Of a stretch of DNA of 64,000 nucleotides, positions 52,027 through 61,158 are shown piece by piece. Source of the DNA: Sphingomicrobium sp. XHP0239. Lineage in GTDB: Bacteria > Pseudomonadota > Alphaproteobacteria > Sphingomonadales > Sphingomonadaceae. The stretch is taken from NCBI RefSeq assembly GCF_039555325.1, contig NZ_CP154608.1, positions 1,426,001 to 1,490,000 of the forward strand, written 5' to 3'. The position numbers and the translations under genes are program-made. Each line of letters opens with the position of its first letter. Positions within the stretch are counted from its first letter, which is position 1. The notes below the pieces were generated by a model, which saw only the letters and a list, made by a program, of their open reading frames with translations, was not told where the DNA came from and did not search any database.

Positions 52027-54855
52027 TTATTCGCTCCCCCCCATCGTACCGATCGCGCCGAGGTCGAGATCGGCCGCAGCAATGACTTCGACATCGTCGC
52101 GGATGGCGCGAAGGTCGTCGAGGAACAGGTCGGCATCGCCGACGATGATGATCGACACGGTGTTGGGCGTGAGGAAGCTGCCGATCTGTGCCGTGTCGGC
52201 CGCTGCGACCGCATCGAGGCGCTCCGGATAAGCGAGCACTTCGGCGGGCGTCTTGCCTTCCAGAAGTCCGCTCGCCACCGCGCCGCCGATCCCCGCGCTG
52301 CGCTCGATCCCACGCTGGAAACTGCCCTTGAGCAACGTCCGACGCTGTTCGACCACGTCGTCAACCAGCGGTTCTCTGCCGATCCGTGCAATTTCGGCCA
52401 ACAGGATCTGTGCGACTTCGGCGGCGCTTTCGTTCTTGGTCTGCGCGCTGGCGGTGAACAGCCCGCTCTCGGCATAGTCCGACAGCCCCGAATAGGAGCC
52501 GTAGGAGAGCGCCCGCTTCACGCGGATTTCCTCGAACAGCCGCGCGGTGGACGACCCGCCGAGCTCCGCATTGGCAAGGATGCTCGGATAATAAGCGGGA
52601 TCCTCGTCGGTCACGCCACGCGCGACCGCATAGACCGCCGCCTGTCCGGTCCCGGGCAGATCGACGACGAGCGTGCGCGCGGGCATGGGATCGCCCGCCA
52701 GGCTCGTCGGCAACGTCACCGTGCCGCTATCCTGCCAATCGCCGAACGCCGCTTCCGCGACACGCTTGGCTTCGGCGGTATCGACCCCGCCCGACACGAC
52801 GATGCTCGACAAGGATGGCTGCCAGTAGGTCCGGGCGTATTGCGCAACGTCGGCGCGGGTCAGCGCGGCCACCGTCGTCGGCGTTCCGCCCGACACGTTG
52901 CCATAGGCCGCTTCGCCGAACAGCACGGGGCGAATCAGAAGCCCTGCGATATTCCCCGGGTCGTTGAATGCCACCTTGAGCCCGTCCAGCGTCTGGCTCT
53001 GAAGCAGATCGAATTCGTCCTGCGGGAAACTCGCGTCGCGCACGATCCGCGCCAGGATCGCACTCGCCTCGGCGAACGACCCGGCGGGCGCGGTGACCGA
53101 GAAGCGCGTGCCCTCGAGGCCCGCGTTGGCGGAGAAGTTGGCGCCCAGTCGCTCGAGCGAGGCCGCAACCTGGTCCGCGCTGGCATTGCTTGTCCCCTTC
53201 TCGGCCAGCGCGGTCGCCATGTCCGCCAGACCTGCCTTGTCCCGGCTGTCGACGATCGAACCGGTGCGCACGACCAGCGTCATCGTCGCGATCGGCGTGT
53301 CGCCGGTGTCGATGGTGACGAGGTCCATGCCGTTCGACAGCTCGTCCTCGACGATGTCGGGCAGCGCATAATCGGGCGCTTCGCCGGGCGCCGGCCATTC
53401 CATCCGCTCGCCTTCGGGCAGCACCGCGTCGTACTGCTGCCGGCTTGCGGTCGGAAGAGCCCGAAATTCGGGCATTGGAGCGGGATTGGTCCAGGTCGAC
53501 GGATCGCCCTCGCCATTAACGTAGCGAAGCCGCAATTCACCCGATGGCGCCAGATAGGTCCGTGCGGCGGCCAGCAGGTCCGCGGTCGTCGCCGCCTTGA
53601 TCCGATCGAGATAGACATCGGGGAAGGACGGATCGCCCGTCTGGACCAAGGCCTCGCCGATCGTGAAGGCGCGGCTCGAGAACAGTTCGCGCTGCGACAG
53701 CGCGGAGGCGAGAATTTCGTTCTTCGCCTCGAACAATTCTTCTTCGGTCACGCCGTCCGCGATCAGCCGCGCGATCTCGCGGTCCATCGCGGCGGTCAGT
53801 TCGGGCTCGGTCGCATCGCTCGCCTGTGTGGCGGAGATGTAGAAGGCGCCGCGTTCCTCGCTGTCGGCGGCATAGGCCGACGCACCAACCGACAGGCCGG
53901 TCTTCACCAGCGCCTTGTCGAGCCGGTTGTTCTCCCCCCGCGACAGGATCGCGGCGATCAGGTCCATGTGCGCCACCGTCGGATCGGTCACCGGCGGCAG
54001 CAGATAGGCGCGCCCGAACACCGGCAGCGGCACATTGGGCCCCGACCCCGTCACCGTGCGGGGAACGATCGGGGCCTCCTCGGCAGTGATCTCCAGCGGA
54101 ATGGGGTTGGGCCGCGCGGGAATCTCGGCAAAATATTTATCGACCAGTTGCCGAAGTTCGGCCGGATCGTAATTGCCCGCCACGATCAGCGTCGCGGTAT
54201 CCGGCCCATAATAGGCCGCATGGAAATTGTGCGCGTCCTCGAGGGTCGCGGAATCGAGATCCTCGATCGACCCGATGCCCGGGCGCCGCTGGGGCAGATT
54301 GGTGTAGACGTTTTCCGGCAGTACGAAGCGCTGGAAGCGACCGTAGGGCGGGGCCAGAACGCGTTGGCGCAGCTCCTCCTTCACGACGTCGCGCTCGATG
54401 TCGAACACGTCCTGGTCGATCACCGGACGGTCCATCCGTTCCGCATGCGTCCACAACAGCCGTTCTAGATATTCGGCCGGAACGATCTCGTAATAGTTGG
54501 TCCGGTCCGCCCCGTTCGACGCGTTGCGCGTGCCGCCGATGTTGGCGACCATCTTGCTGATCTCGTTGTAGGGAATATTGAGCGTCTTACGGCTGAGGAG
54601 ATGCTCGAACAGATGGGCGAACCCGCTGCGCCCTTCGGGATCGAGCTTCGAACCGATGTCGTACCACATGCTCGTCATCACGTTGGGCGTGCTCTCGTCG
54701 TGCACCGCGATCACGCGCAGTCCATTGTCGAGCGTCCATTCTTCGTAATCGATGCGCGGCACGTCGAGATCGACCTGCGCGTCCTGTGCGACGGCAGTGA
54801 CGGGCATGGCAACGGCCATCGTGGCGGCGGATACGGCGGCAAGCAGCGATTTCAT
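52027..54855 (-). CDS. Exported M16 family zinc metallopeptidase
   Basis: A 942-residue protein with a signal peptide (1-24, ending AVAQ). The first M16 domain has the inverted zinc motif HLFEH (81-85) with E84 as catalytic base and a downstream Glu near 160; a second, catalytically inactive M16 half follows, so the two halves form the clam-shell chamber in one chain. It likely digests peptides in the periplasm. It lies antisense between rplA and rplJ, with its own terminator. Confidence 0.92.
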   Translation of the reverse strand: MKSLLAAVSAATMAVAMPVTAVAQDAQVDLDVPRIDYEEWTLDNGLRVIAVHDESTPNVMTSMWYDIGSKLDPEGRSGFAHLFEHLLSRKTLNIPYNEISKMVANIGGTRNASNGADRTNYYEIVPAEYLERLLWTHAERMDRPVIDQDVFDIERDVVKEELRQRVLAPPYGRFQRFVLPENVYTNLPQRRPGIGSIEDLDSATLEDAHNFHAAYYGPDTATLIVAGNYDPAELRQLVDKYFAEIPARPNPIPLEITAEEAPIVPRTVTGSGPNVPLPVFGRAYLLPPVTDPTVAHMDLIAAILSRGENNRLDKALVKTGLSVGASAYAADSEERGAFYISATQASDATEPELTAAMDREIARLIADGVTEEELFEAKNEILASALSQRELFSSRAFTIGEALVQTGDPSFPDVYLDRIKAATTADLLAAARTYLAPSGELRLRYVNGEGDPSTWTNPAPMPEFRALPTASRQQYDAVLPEGERMEWPAPGEAPDYALPDIVEDELSNGMDLVTIDTGDTPIATMTLVVRTGSIVDSRDKAGLADMATALAEKGTSNASADQVAASLERLGANFSANAGLEGTRFSVTAPAGSFAEASAILARIVRDASFPQDEFDLLQSQTLDGLKVAFNDPGNIAGLLIRPVLFGEAAYGNVSGGTPTTVAALTRADVAQYARTYWQPSLSSIVVSGGVDTAEAKRVAEAAFGDWQDSGTVTLPTSLAGDPMPARTLVVDLPGTGQAAVYAVARGVTDEDPAYYPSILANAELGGSSTARLFEEIRVKRALSYGSYSGLSDYAESGLFTASAQTKNESAAEVAQILLAEIARIGREPLVDDVVEQRRTLLKGSFQRGIERSAGIGGAVASGLLEGKTPAEVLAYPERLDAVAAADTAQIGSFLTPNTVSIIIVGDADLFLDDLRAIRDDVEVIAAADLDLGAIGTMGGSE

Positions 54856-54990
54856 CGGATCATTCCCCTGGGTCTTGGACAGAGGATCAGCCTAGGCGGC
54901 CTACCAGGGATGGCAACCGCTCGTTCGACGAATGACGATTTGTCCGTTGCTTCGAAGGCGACCACGTAGAAAACATGGCCGCTCTCAACG

Positions 54991-55254
54991 TCAGCGCAGC
55001 TGGCTGTCCTTGGAGCCCCGGCGGTTGATGGCGCTGTGCCGAATGCTCGCGTCGCGTCCGGACTGGCATTCGACACAGGTGCGTACGCCCGGCAACGCCT
55101 CGCGGCGGCGCGGCGGGATGTCCTCGCCGCATACCTCGCACTCCTTGAGGCTCTCGCCTTTCGCCAGACGCGCGCGGGCGGCGGCGACGGCATCGCTCAC
55201 CGTATCGTCGATCTGATCCTGCACTGCGCCATCGCGCGTCCAGCCGCCCGCCAT
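54991..55254 (-). CDS. DksA/TraR-type zinc-finger protein
   Basis: An 87-residue protein with a C4 zinc finger: C39, C42, C60 and C63 in CEVCGEDIPPRRREALPGVRTCVECQ, the DksA/TraR pattern. The N-terminal coiled coil is much shorter than in DksA, as in TraR, so it could enter the RNA polymerase secondary channel and modulate initiation without ppGpp. No conjugation gene is near. It lies between the M16 peptidase and the SnoaL-like gene on the minus strand. Confidence 0.88.
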   Translation of the reverse strand: MAGGWTRDGAVQDQIDDTVSDAVAAARARLAKGESLKECEVCGEDIPPRRREALPGVRTCVECQSGRDASIRHSAINRRGSKDSQLR

Positions 55255-55258
55255 GCGC

Positions 55259-55690
55259 CTACTCCTTGTCGATCTGTTCGAGCACGCCGAGTTGCTGCGC
55301 GATGCCCAGTTCGTCGGTCGAGCCCCACCGTTCGGTGCAGCGGCCCTGATCATCGAACTTCGCCAGCTGCAAAGCGGCAACCTCGAAGCTCTTGCCGGTC
55401 GGCGCCGCGCCCTTCCATTCGCCCTTGTGCGTTCCCGACAACGTATAGCGCATGGTGACGTAGTCGTCGGTGGCGACCAGTTCCTTTCCCTCGCCCTTCA
55501 GGTTGGGGAAGCTCTCGTGCATCGAACGGAAAAAATCCTTCAGTCCCTCGATGCCGGGTCCCTGGTCGGGCGCGGGATCATGATCGACGAACGAGGGGGC
55601 GAGCAATTCGTCGAGCACCTCGTACTTCTGGTTGGTGGCGACTTCCTCGCCCCAGCGTTCGACGCACTTGCGGTTGGCTTCCTGGCCCAT
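55259..55690 (-). CDS. SnoaL-like NTF2-fold protein
   Basis: A 143-residue protein of the SnoaL-like polyketide cyclase/NTF2 fold: VERWGEEVATNQKYEVLDELLAPSFVDHDPAPD, FRSMHESFPNLKGEGKELVATDDYVTMRYTLSGTHKGEW and the PTGKSFEVAALQLAKF strand. No signal peptide. The ligand or reaction is unknown. It starts close to the presumed rplJ promoter region on the other strand. Confidence 0.85.
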   Translation of the reverse strand: MGQEANRKCVERWGEEVATNQKYEVLDELLAPSFVDHDPAPDQGPGIEGLKDFFRSMHESFPNLKGEGKELVATDDYVTMRYTLSGTHKGEWKGAAPTGKSFEVAALQLAKFDDQGRCTERWGSTDELGIAQQLGVLEQIDKE

Positions 55691-56028
55691 AATTTTTCTT
55701 CCTTTTCGATGACTTATCTTGGTCTCTCAATGGATGGGACGCGGGTTTGCTCCCTATGGTGAAGGGTTGACACCCCGAACGATATGGGTAGGAAGCGAGC
55801 CGAAGCCGCCTCCGGGCGGTTTTCTCGTCCGAGACAGTCGCTGGGCTTCGCCCTTAATTCGCGACCTAGACGGGGAAGATGAAAGACTTTTCGGCCCGCC
55901 GCTCCGATGCGTGCATCCGCCGAACCGGTCGATCCCCTCCCCCTTGGACCTTTGCCTCGTCGGCCTGGCCGCCGGGGCGACGCTCGTTCGCAATGGTGCG
56001 GACGGGCGAACGCAATGGGAGTTAAGGC
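55691..56028 (+). promoter_or_regulatory. Long leader region upstream of rplJ
   Basis: A 338-base gap. It holds the SnoaL-like gene's upstream sequence, then TTGACA at 55767-55772 (with a poor -10 near 55789), a small hairpin AAGCCGCC-TCCG-GGCGGTTT (55803-55822) followed by TTTTC, and about 200 bases of unassigned leader before rplJ. The hairpin soon after the promoter looks like an attenuator. A conserved L10-binding RNA element may lie in the leader but I cannot identify it by eye. Confidence 0.45.
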
Positions 56029-56535
56029 ATGGATCGTCAGCAGAAAGCTGATCTGGTCGCCGAGCTCAAGACCGTCTTTGCGGAGACGGGCGTTGTCGTC
56101 GTGACCCGGAACAACGGGCTCACGGTCGCGCAGTCGTCCGACCTTCGCAATCAGATGCGCGACGCCGGTGCCCAGTTCAAGGTTGCGAAGAACCGCCTCG
56201 CGCTCATCGCGCTCGAAGACTCGACGTACCAGCCGATCAGCGACCTTCTCAAGGGTCCGACCGCGCTGGCAACGTCGTCCGATCCCGTCGCGGCGGCCAA
56301 GGTGGCCGTCAATTTCGCCAAGGATAACGAACAGTTCGAGATCCTCGGCGGCGCGATGGGCGACACCGTCCTCGACGTGAACGGCATCAAGGCACTGGCC
56401 GAACTGCCCTCGCTCGACGAACTGCGCGGTACGCTGGTCGGCCTCATTCAGGCCCCGGCGACGAAGATCGCACGGATCACGAAGGAACCCGCGGGTATGC
56501 TCGCGCGCGTTCTGAGCGCGAAGGCTGCGGCCTGA
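56029..56535 (+). CDS. rplJ: 50S ribosomal protein L10
   Basis: A 168-residue L10 with the N-terminal RNA-binding region ([17 protein letters not shown]), [18 protein letters not shown] and the C-terminal helix that anchors L7/L12 dimers. It forms the stalk base and usually autoregulates its operon by binding the mRNA leader. ATG 56029 is preceded by GGAG. rplL follows. Confidence 0.97.
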   Translation: MDRQQKADLVAELKTVFAETGVVVVTRNNGLTVAQSSDLRNQMRDAGAQFKVAKNRLALIALEDSTYQPISDLLKGPTALATSSDPVAAAKVAVNFAKDNEQFEILGGAMGDTVLDVNGIKALAELPSLDELRGTLVGLIQAPATKIARITKEPAGMLARVLSAKAAA

Positions 56536-56598
56536 TCATCAGGTTTGGTTGAACACATCAATTAATTCAGGGCCGCATGAGCCCACATGGAGATACAA

Positions 56599-56976
56599 AT
56601 GGCTGATCTGGATAAAATCGTAAAAGACCTCTCGGAACTCACCGTCATGGAAGCGGCCGAGCTCGCGAAGAAGCTGGAAGAAGAGTGGGGCGTTAGCGCC
56701 TCGGCTGCCGTCGCCGTTGCCGGCCCGGCCGCTGGTGGCGGTGGCGAAGCCGCTGCTGAAGAAAAGGACGAATTCGACGTGATCCTCACCGGCGACGGTG
56801 GCAAGAAGATCAACGTCATCAAGGAAGTCCGTGCCATCACCGGCCTGGGTCTCGGCGAAGCCAAGGCGCTGGTCGAAGGTGCGCCCAAGCCGATCAAGGA
56901 AGGCGCGTCGAAGGACGAAGCCAACGAGATCAAGGAAAAGATCGAAGCGGCCGGCGGTACCGTTGAGCTCAAGTAG
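56599..56976 (+). CDS. rplL: 50S ribosomal protein L7/L12
   Basis: A 125-residue L7/L12: N-terminal dimerisation domain ([31 protein letters not shown]), Ala/Gly-rich hinge and the C-terminal factor-binding domain with [39 protein letters not shown] 56599 (MADLD) is the usual start; GGAGA lies upstream. Followed by a terminator. Confidence 0.98.
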   Translation: MADLDKIVKDLSELTVMEAAELAKKLEEEWGVSASAAVAVAGPAAGGGGEAAAEEKDEFDVILTGDGGKKINVIKEVRAITGLGLGEAKALVEGAPKPIKEGASKDEANEIKEKIEAAGGTVELK

Positions 56977-57004
56977 TCTTTTCTTCGCATCTTGCGAAAC
57001 GAGG

Positions 57005-57036
57005 AAGGCGGCTCCCGGCAACGGGGGCCGCCTTTT
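57005..57036 (+). terminator. Terminator of rplJ-rplL
   Basis: AAGGCGGCTCCCG and CGGGGGCCGCCTT (one G-U) pair around GCAA and are followed by TTTTTCG. Full termination here means rpoB needs its own promoter. Confidence 0.85.
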
Positions 57037-57184
57037 TCGTTCCAGTACTACGAACTTTTGGCGGTAAAGTGCGATTTTTGTGCGATAAAGCGTTCCTTCG
57101 GCAGGCATGAACCGCGGACCGTGACCACATGATCGACCATTGTTTCGGTGTATCCCGCGTCAACCTAAATCACCGGAGACACTG

Positions 57185-57745
57185 ATGACCATGTTGAAGA
57201 CCGCTGCCGCCGCCCTCGCCATCGCTACGATGGGGGCACCCGCTCTCGCCGCCGACACCGATCACGACCATGACCAGAACGCACAGATGAGCAACCAGAC
57301 GATCGTCGAGGTCGCTGCGGGGAATGAGGACTTCTCCACGCTCGTCGCCGCCGTGCAGGCTGCCGAACTGGCCGGCGCGCTTTCGGGAGAGGGTCCCTAT
57401 ACGGTCTTCGCTCCCACCGACGCCGCGTTCAATGCACTTCCTGCCGGGACCGTCGATACCTTGCTGCAGCCGGCCAACCGCGAGATGTTGAGCAACATCC
57501 TGCTCTATCATGTCGTCGAGGGCGATCTGAAGGCGAGCGACATCGTCGCGACGCTTCGCCAGAACGGCGGCACCGCCAGCCTCCCCACGCTCGCCGAGAA
57601 TGCCTCCATCACCGCAGCTCTCTATGACGGCAAGGTCTATCTGTCCGACTACAAGGGCCAGTCGATCGGCGTGATCGCGACCGATGTCGATGCGTCGAAC
57701 GGCACCATCCACGTGCTCGACAAGGTATTGATGCCGTCGTCCTAG
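57185..57745 (+). CDS. Exported fasciclin (FAS1) domain protein
   Basis: A 186-residue protein with a signal peptide (ending APALAA near 23), a His/Asp-rich linker and one FAS1 domain: YTVFAPTDAAFNALPAGTV (H1), SNILLYHVVEG, ITAALYDGKVYL and NGTIHVLDKVLMP (H2). FAS1 proteins mediate adhesion or polysaccharide association at the cell surface or periplasm. ATG 57185 is preferred. It lies alone between rplL and a large amidohydrolase gene. Confidence 0.9.
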   Translation: MTMLKTAAAALAIATMGAPALAADTDHDHDQNAQMSNQTIVEVAAGNEDFSTLVAAVQAAELAGALSGEGPYTVFAPTDAAFNALPAGTVDTLLQPANREMLSNILLYHVVEGDLKASDIVATLRQNGGTASLPTLAENASITAALYDGKVYLSDYKGQSIGVIATDVDASNGTIHVLDKVLMPSS

Positions 57746-57768
57746 ATCTCGAAAGCCCGAACGGCTCC

Positions 57769-57800
57769 AAGGGCGGCTCCCGATAAAGGGGCCGCCCTTT
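57769..57800 (+). terminator. Terminator of the fasciclin gene
   Basis: AAGGGCGGC (57769-57777) pairs with GCCGCCCTT (57791-57799), with an inner TCCC/GGGG extension; the T-run is short (TTTG). Confidence 0.65.
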
Positions 57801-57918
57801 GTCATTCGTGGTCCGGCCGCGGGCGACGAGGCGAAGGCGGCGGGACGCGACCGTGTGGTCAGCGCCCGCGGCCCTCCGGACCTCCCCTACCGCGAGCCCG
57901 GGCGCGCGGCGTAGCTCC

Positions 57919-59925
57919 CTATTCCGCGGCCGCTACCACCGTCGCAGCAGGCACGAAGGGCCGGATGCCGAAGGCGGGATAGATGTCGGCCGGGAAATAC
58001 ACCCGCCCGTCCTTCGCCACCATGCTGATGTTCTTCAGCTGCGTCAGGTCGGCCGTCGGATCGCCCGCGACCAGGAAAAAGTCGGCGAGTTTCCCGCGCT
58101 CGATCGATCCCAGGTCCTGATCCTGTCCCATGTAGCGCGCCATATCGATGGTCGCGCGGGCCAGCACGTCCTCGCGGCTCATGCCGAGCCCTTCGAACAA
58201 CTGCAGTTCGCGGTGATAGTTGAACCCGCCGCCCATATCGGTGCCGGGAACGAGCATGATCCCACGCTCGTGCATCTGCGTCAGCACGTCGACGATGAAC
58301 GCGTAGGCCGCGACATATTCGGCGCGCTCTTCGGGGCCGTCGGTGCCGAACAGTTCCTGCCGCATCGAACGTTGCGTCGCGGCCGGCATATTGTCGTAGA
58401 TATCGACGTAGCCCGGAGCGACCTTCCCGTTCTCGGCCGTCAGCCCGAGTTCGTGAATGACCAGCGTGGGGTCGTGCGCCACGCCCTTCGCGACCATTTC
58501 GTCTAGCGTCGCCTGCACCGCCGGCGCATCGGCCCCGAGTTCGGGAAACCGCTTCATCGCTAGGAAGCGGAACAGCGTGCGCGTATCCTCGTCCTTCTCG
58601 ATGACCCAGCCCAGCATCGCCTGGTTGGCATGGGTAATCTCGTCGTATCCCATCGCGATCATCTCGTCCGCGGTCGCAAAGGCGGGAACGTGGCCATGGA
58701 CTTTCAAGCCCAGCTTCTTGGCCTCGGCGATCGCGGCGCGGTTCCACTCGGGACGCATGGAATTATAGAGCTTCACGCCCCAGAATCCCATTGCGGCATA
58801 GTCGCGAACCGCCTGCACCGCGGCATCGGCACTGTCGACGAGGATGCCGGTTCGCGAGGAAAATTCGCTTTCCCCCTCGATGAAGCCGGAACGGGTGATG
58901 CGGGGCCCGGCAATCTCGCCCGCCTCGATCCGTTCGATCAGGGTGGCGAGAACCTCGTTGCGGTTGCCGACGTCGCGGATCGAGGTGATGCCGGCGAGGA
59001 TGTTGGTGAGCGCGCTTTCCTGTCCGACATGGCCGTGCATCTCGTACATGCCCGGAACCAGCGTGCCGCCCGCTCCGTCGATGACCGTCTCGCCCTTCGT
59101 GGTCGGCGATCCCGCCGCCTCGATCAGCGCGATGCGGTCGCCCGCCATGACGACGTCCATCGGCCCGGTGCGACGCTTGTTGACGCTGTCGAACACATGG
59201 ACATTGCGGATCCGCACCGGCCCGTCGAACGTCATCGCATGCTCGGTCTGCAAGCCCGACAGCCGCTCTGCCGACAGTTCCGCCGCGCGCTCCCGCAGGC
59301 GCGTGTCCGCTGCCTCATAACCCTTGCGTACCAGCGCGAACCCGGGGGATGCAGTCGCGAACAATTCGCCGTCGGTATCGAGTGTCACGTAGGACGGCGT
59401 CTGGTCGAGGCCCGTCAGTTCGTAGGTGATCGTCTCCAGCGCCCCGTCCGCGCCATCGTAGGTGTGCCGCTCCAGTTCGCGCAGACGCGCCGTTCCGCCG
59501 GGAAGCACCGGCAGACTCATGTCGGGCGCGTTGACGAGCAGTTCGACGAGCCCCGTCGAGCTGCCGGACTGCGACACGTAGAAAGCGAGCGCCTCGGCCT
59601 CTCCCCCGCCTGCCGCGTCCTGCCACACTGCGCGACCGTCGGTGAAGGTGAAGCGCTCGTCGATCGGGCTGCCGAAGGTCGTCGTCCCCTCGACCGTCCA
59701 GCTGACGGGGAGGCCGTCCTCGTTCAGCCGCACGACCTCGCTCGTCGTCGGACCGCGTCCGTTCTGCTTGATGTCTGTCTCGATCTCGACGGTATTCCCG
59801 TCGCGGTCGACCTTCACGTATCCGATGTCCGCGTCGTTCGTGAGAGCGCGATATTCGGTCTGCTGCGCCATCGCGGCGGCGGGCAGGACGAAGGCGGTTG
59901 CGGCAAGCAAGGCGGTCTTGAACAT
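57919..59925 (-). CDS. Large exported amidohydrolase
   Basis: A 668-residue protein with a signal peptide (MFKTALLAATAFVLPAAAMAQ). Residues about 30-240 are an unassigned beta-rich domain; the amidohydrolase domain follows with EMHGHVGQE (HxH), a Lys in VKLYNSMRP, HGHVP, HANQAM and GTDMGG, so all metal-site positions seem present. It may cut a peptide-like or cyclic substrate in the periplasm. Compared with the 459-residue relative at 35350, it has a large N-terminal extension. Convergent with the fasciclin gene. Confidence 0.88.
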   Translation of the reverse strand: MFKTALLAATAFVLPAAAMAQQTEYRALTNDADIGYVKVDRDGNTVEIETDIKQNGRGPTTSEVVRLNEDGLPVSWTVEGTTTFGSPIDERFTFTDGRAVWQDAAGGGEAEALAFYVSQSGSSTGLVELLVNAPDMSLPVLPGGTARLRELERHTYDGADGALETITYELTGLDQTPSYVTLDTDGELFATASPGFALVRKGYEAADTRLRERAAELSAERLSGLQTEHAMTFDGPVRIRNVHVFDSVNKRRTGPMDVVMAGDRIALIEAAGSPTTKGETVIDGAGGTLVPGMYEMHGHVGQESALTNILAGITSIRDVGNRNEVLATLIERIEAGEIAGPRITRSGFIEGESEFSSRTGILVDSADAAVQAVRDYAAMGFWGVKLYNSMRPEWNRAAIAEAKKLGLKVHGHVPAFATADEMIAMGYDEITHANQAMLGWVIEKDEDTRTLFRFLAMKRFPELGADAPAVQATLDEMVAKGVAHDPTLVIHELGLTAENGKVAPGYVDIYDNMPAATQRSMRQELFGTDGPEERAEYVAAYAFIVDVLTQMHERGIMLVPGTDMGGGFNYHRELQLFEGLGMSREDVLARATIDMARYMGQDQDLGSIERGKLADFFLVAGDPTADLTQLKNISMVAKDGRVYFPADIYPAFGIRPFVPAATVVAAAE

Positions 59926-59985
59926 GGCGGGATCCCCTGTTGATCAGGGGGCGAAGAGTTGCGCCAAACCCGGGGGGATGACAAG

Positions 59986-60852
59986 TCAGTCCGCTCGCGC
60001 CTCTTTGGATTGGGCGATTTCGGCTCCGAACAGCAGTGCATAAGCTGCTAGATACAGCCAAAGTTGCAGCACCACGACGGCGCCCAGCGCGCCATAGGTC
60101 GCATTGTAACTTCCGAAATTGCGGACGTAGATGGCGAAACCGATCGTGCCGATGCCGAGCAGGATCGAAGCGACGACCGCCCCGGCGAAGCTGGGCTTGC
60201 GCGGCGGTCGGCCTGCTGCAGGCCCGTAGTGATAGATGATGGACAGGCTCACCGTCGCGATCACGGCGAAGGTCAGCCAGCCGACCCACTTGATCGCTCC
60301 CGTCGCCCAGCCGGGCAGCGACGGCAGGACCGTCTCGACTAGGCTCAGCGCCGCAACCGCGCCGAACCCCGCCAGCAAGGTCGCCAGCAACAACAGGATG
60401 ATCAGCACCGACGCGCGTGTCTGGCCGATGAAACCTCGCTTCTGGTCGACGTTGTTCACGATGTTGAGCGCCACGATCACCGCCTTGGCACCCTTCGTCG
60501 CGCCGAAGATGGCGGTGCCGAGCGCGATCACCAGACCGAGCGCGGTCTTCCCCGTGTCGCCCGCAGCGAGCCCGCGCATCTGGTCGATGACGATCTCGGC
60601 AGCACTCTGTGGCAAGGTCCGCGCCACCGCCGCGGCCTGTTCGACCACGTCGGCAGGATCGGCGACGAGCCCATAGGTCAACACCATGGCCGCCAGCAGC
60701 GGCACCATCGCGAGAAAGGCGTAGAAAGCGACGCCGGCGGCGAGCAGTCCGAGATTGTCGGCATCGGCCCGCGCCCAGCTGTCCTTGGCAGTATCGAGAA
60801 TTCGCATGGTCCACGAACGGATGGAATCACCGATGGATGCGCGAATTATCAT
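59986..60852 (-). CDS. YihY/BrkB family membrane protein
   Basis: A 288-residue protein with six membrane spans. RADADNLGLLAAGVAFYAFLAMVPLLAAMVLTYGL is the family hallmark, and NVDQKRGFIGQTRASVLIILLLL and GPAAGRPPRKPSFAGAVVASILLGIG are further conserved regions. The function of this former RNase BN-like family is unclear; membrane transport has been suggested. The start may be ATG 60852 or ATG 60807; neither has a clear ribosome-binding site. Confidence 0.88.
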   Translation of the reverse strand: MIIRASIGDSIRSWTMRILDTAKDSWARADADNLGLLAAGVAFYAFLAMVPLLAAMVLTYGLVADPADVVEQAAAVARTLPQSAAEIVIDQMRGLAAGDTGKTALGLVIALGTAIFGATKGAKAVIVALNIVNNVDQKRGFIGQTRASVLIILLLLATLLAGFGAVAALSLVETVLPSLPGWATGAIKWVGWLTFAVIATVSLSIIYHYGPAAGRPPRKPSFAGAVVASILLGIGTIGFAIYVRNFGSYNATYGALGAVVVLQLWLYLAAYALLFGAEIAQSKEARAD

Positions 60853-61158
60853 TACGCAGGCGTATTCGTTTTTCGGGTGCTTTTAGGACCGTTCTGGCTA
60901 CTCGATCTGCGGGTGCCCTGCGATCCAGGAACCGGTTTGTACCACTTGCAATCGGCGATGCGGACGTTAAATAGGAGCTATCCAACTTCATGTGGCTTCG
61001 CCGCAGCAGCCGCTGCGCCCGGGGCCCTCCTGCCTTTCCGGGCCACTTTCCAATTTGCGCATGGAAAGAACGAATGGAAAGGATTTCCAGGATCAAGCGC
61101 CGGACTTGAACAGTGGGCCCGCGAGGGATGACGCGCGCCCGTAAGCCCGAGGAACACC
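60853..61158 (+). other. rpoB leader: 306-base gap with nested repeats
   Basis: Holds the BrkB upstream sequence, the TTGCAA promoter at 60946 and a leader of about 180 bases. Inside the leader, two CTTTCC copies (61034-61039, 61046-61051) face two GGAAAG copies (61063-61068, 61076-61081) so that a nested stem with an internal loop can form. A GGAAC ribosome-binding region precedes ATG 61159. No small gene is supported here. Confidence 0.5.
60946..60973 (+). promoter_or_regulatory. Candidate rpoB promoter
   Basis: TTGCAA (60946-60951), 16-base spacer, TAAATA (60968-60973), giving a leader of about 180 bases. It is required by the terminator after rplL and by the antisense genes between rplL and rpoB. 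Confidence 0.55.

Noticed and set aside
51997..54468. A long plus-strand frame opposite the M16 peptidase gene
   Set aside because: The minus-strand frame has a signal peptide, HLFEH and full-length homology pattern; the plus frame has no recognisable motif.
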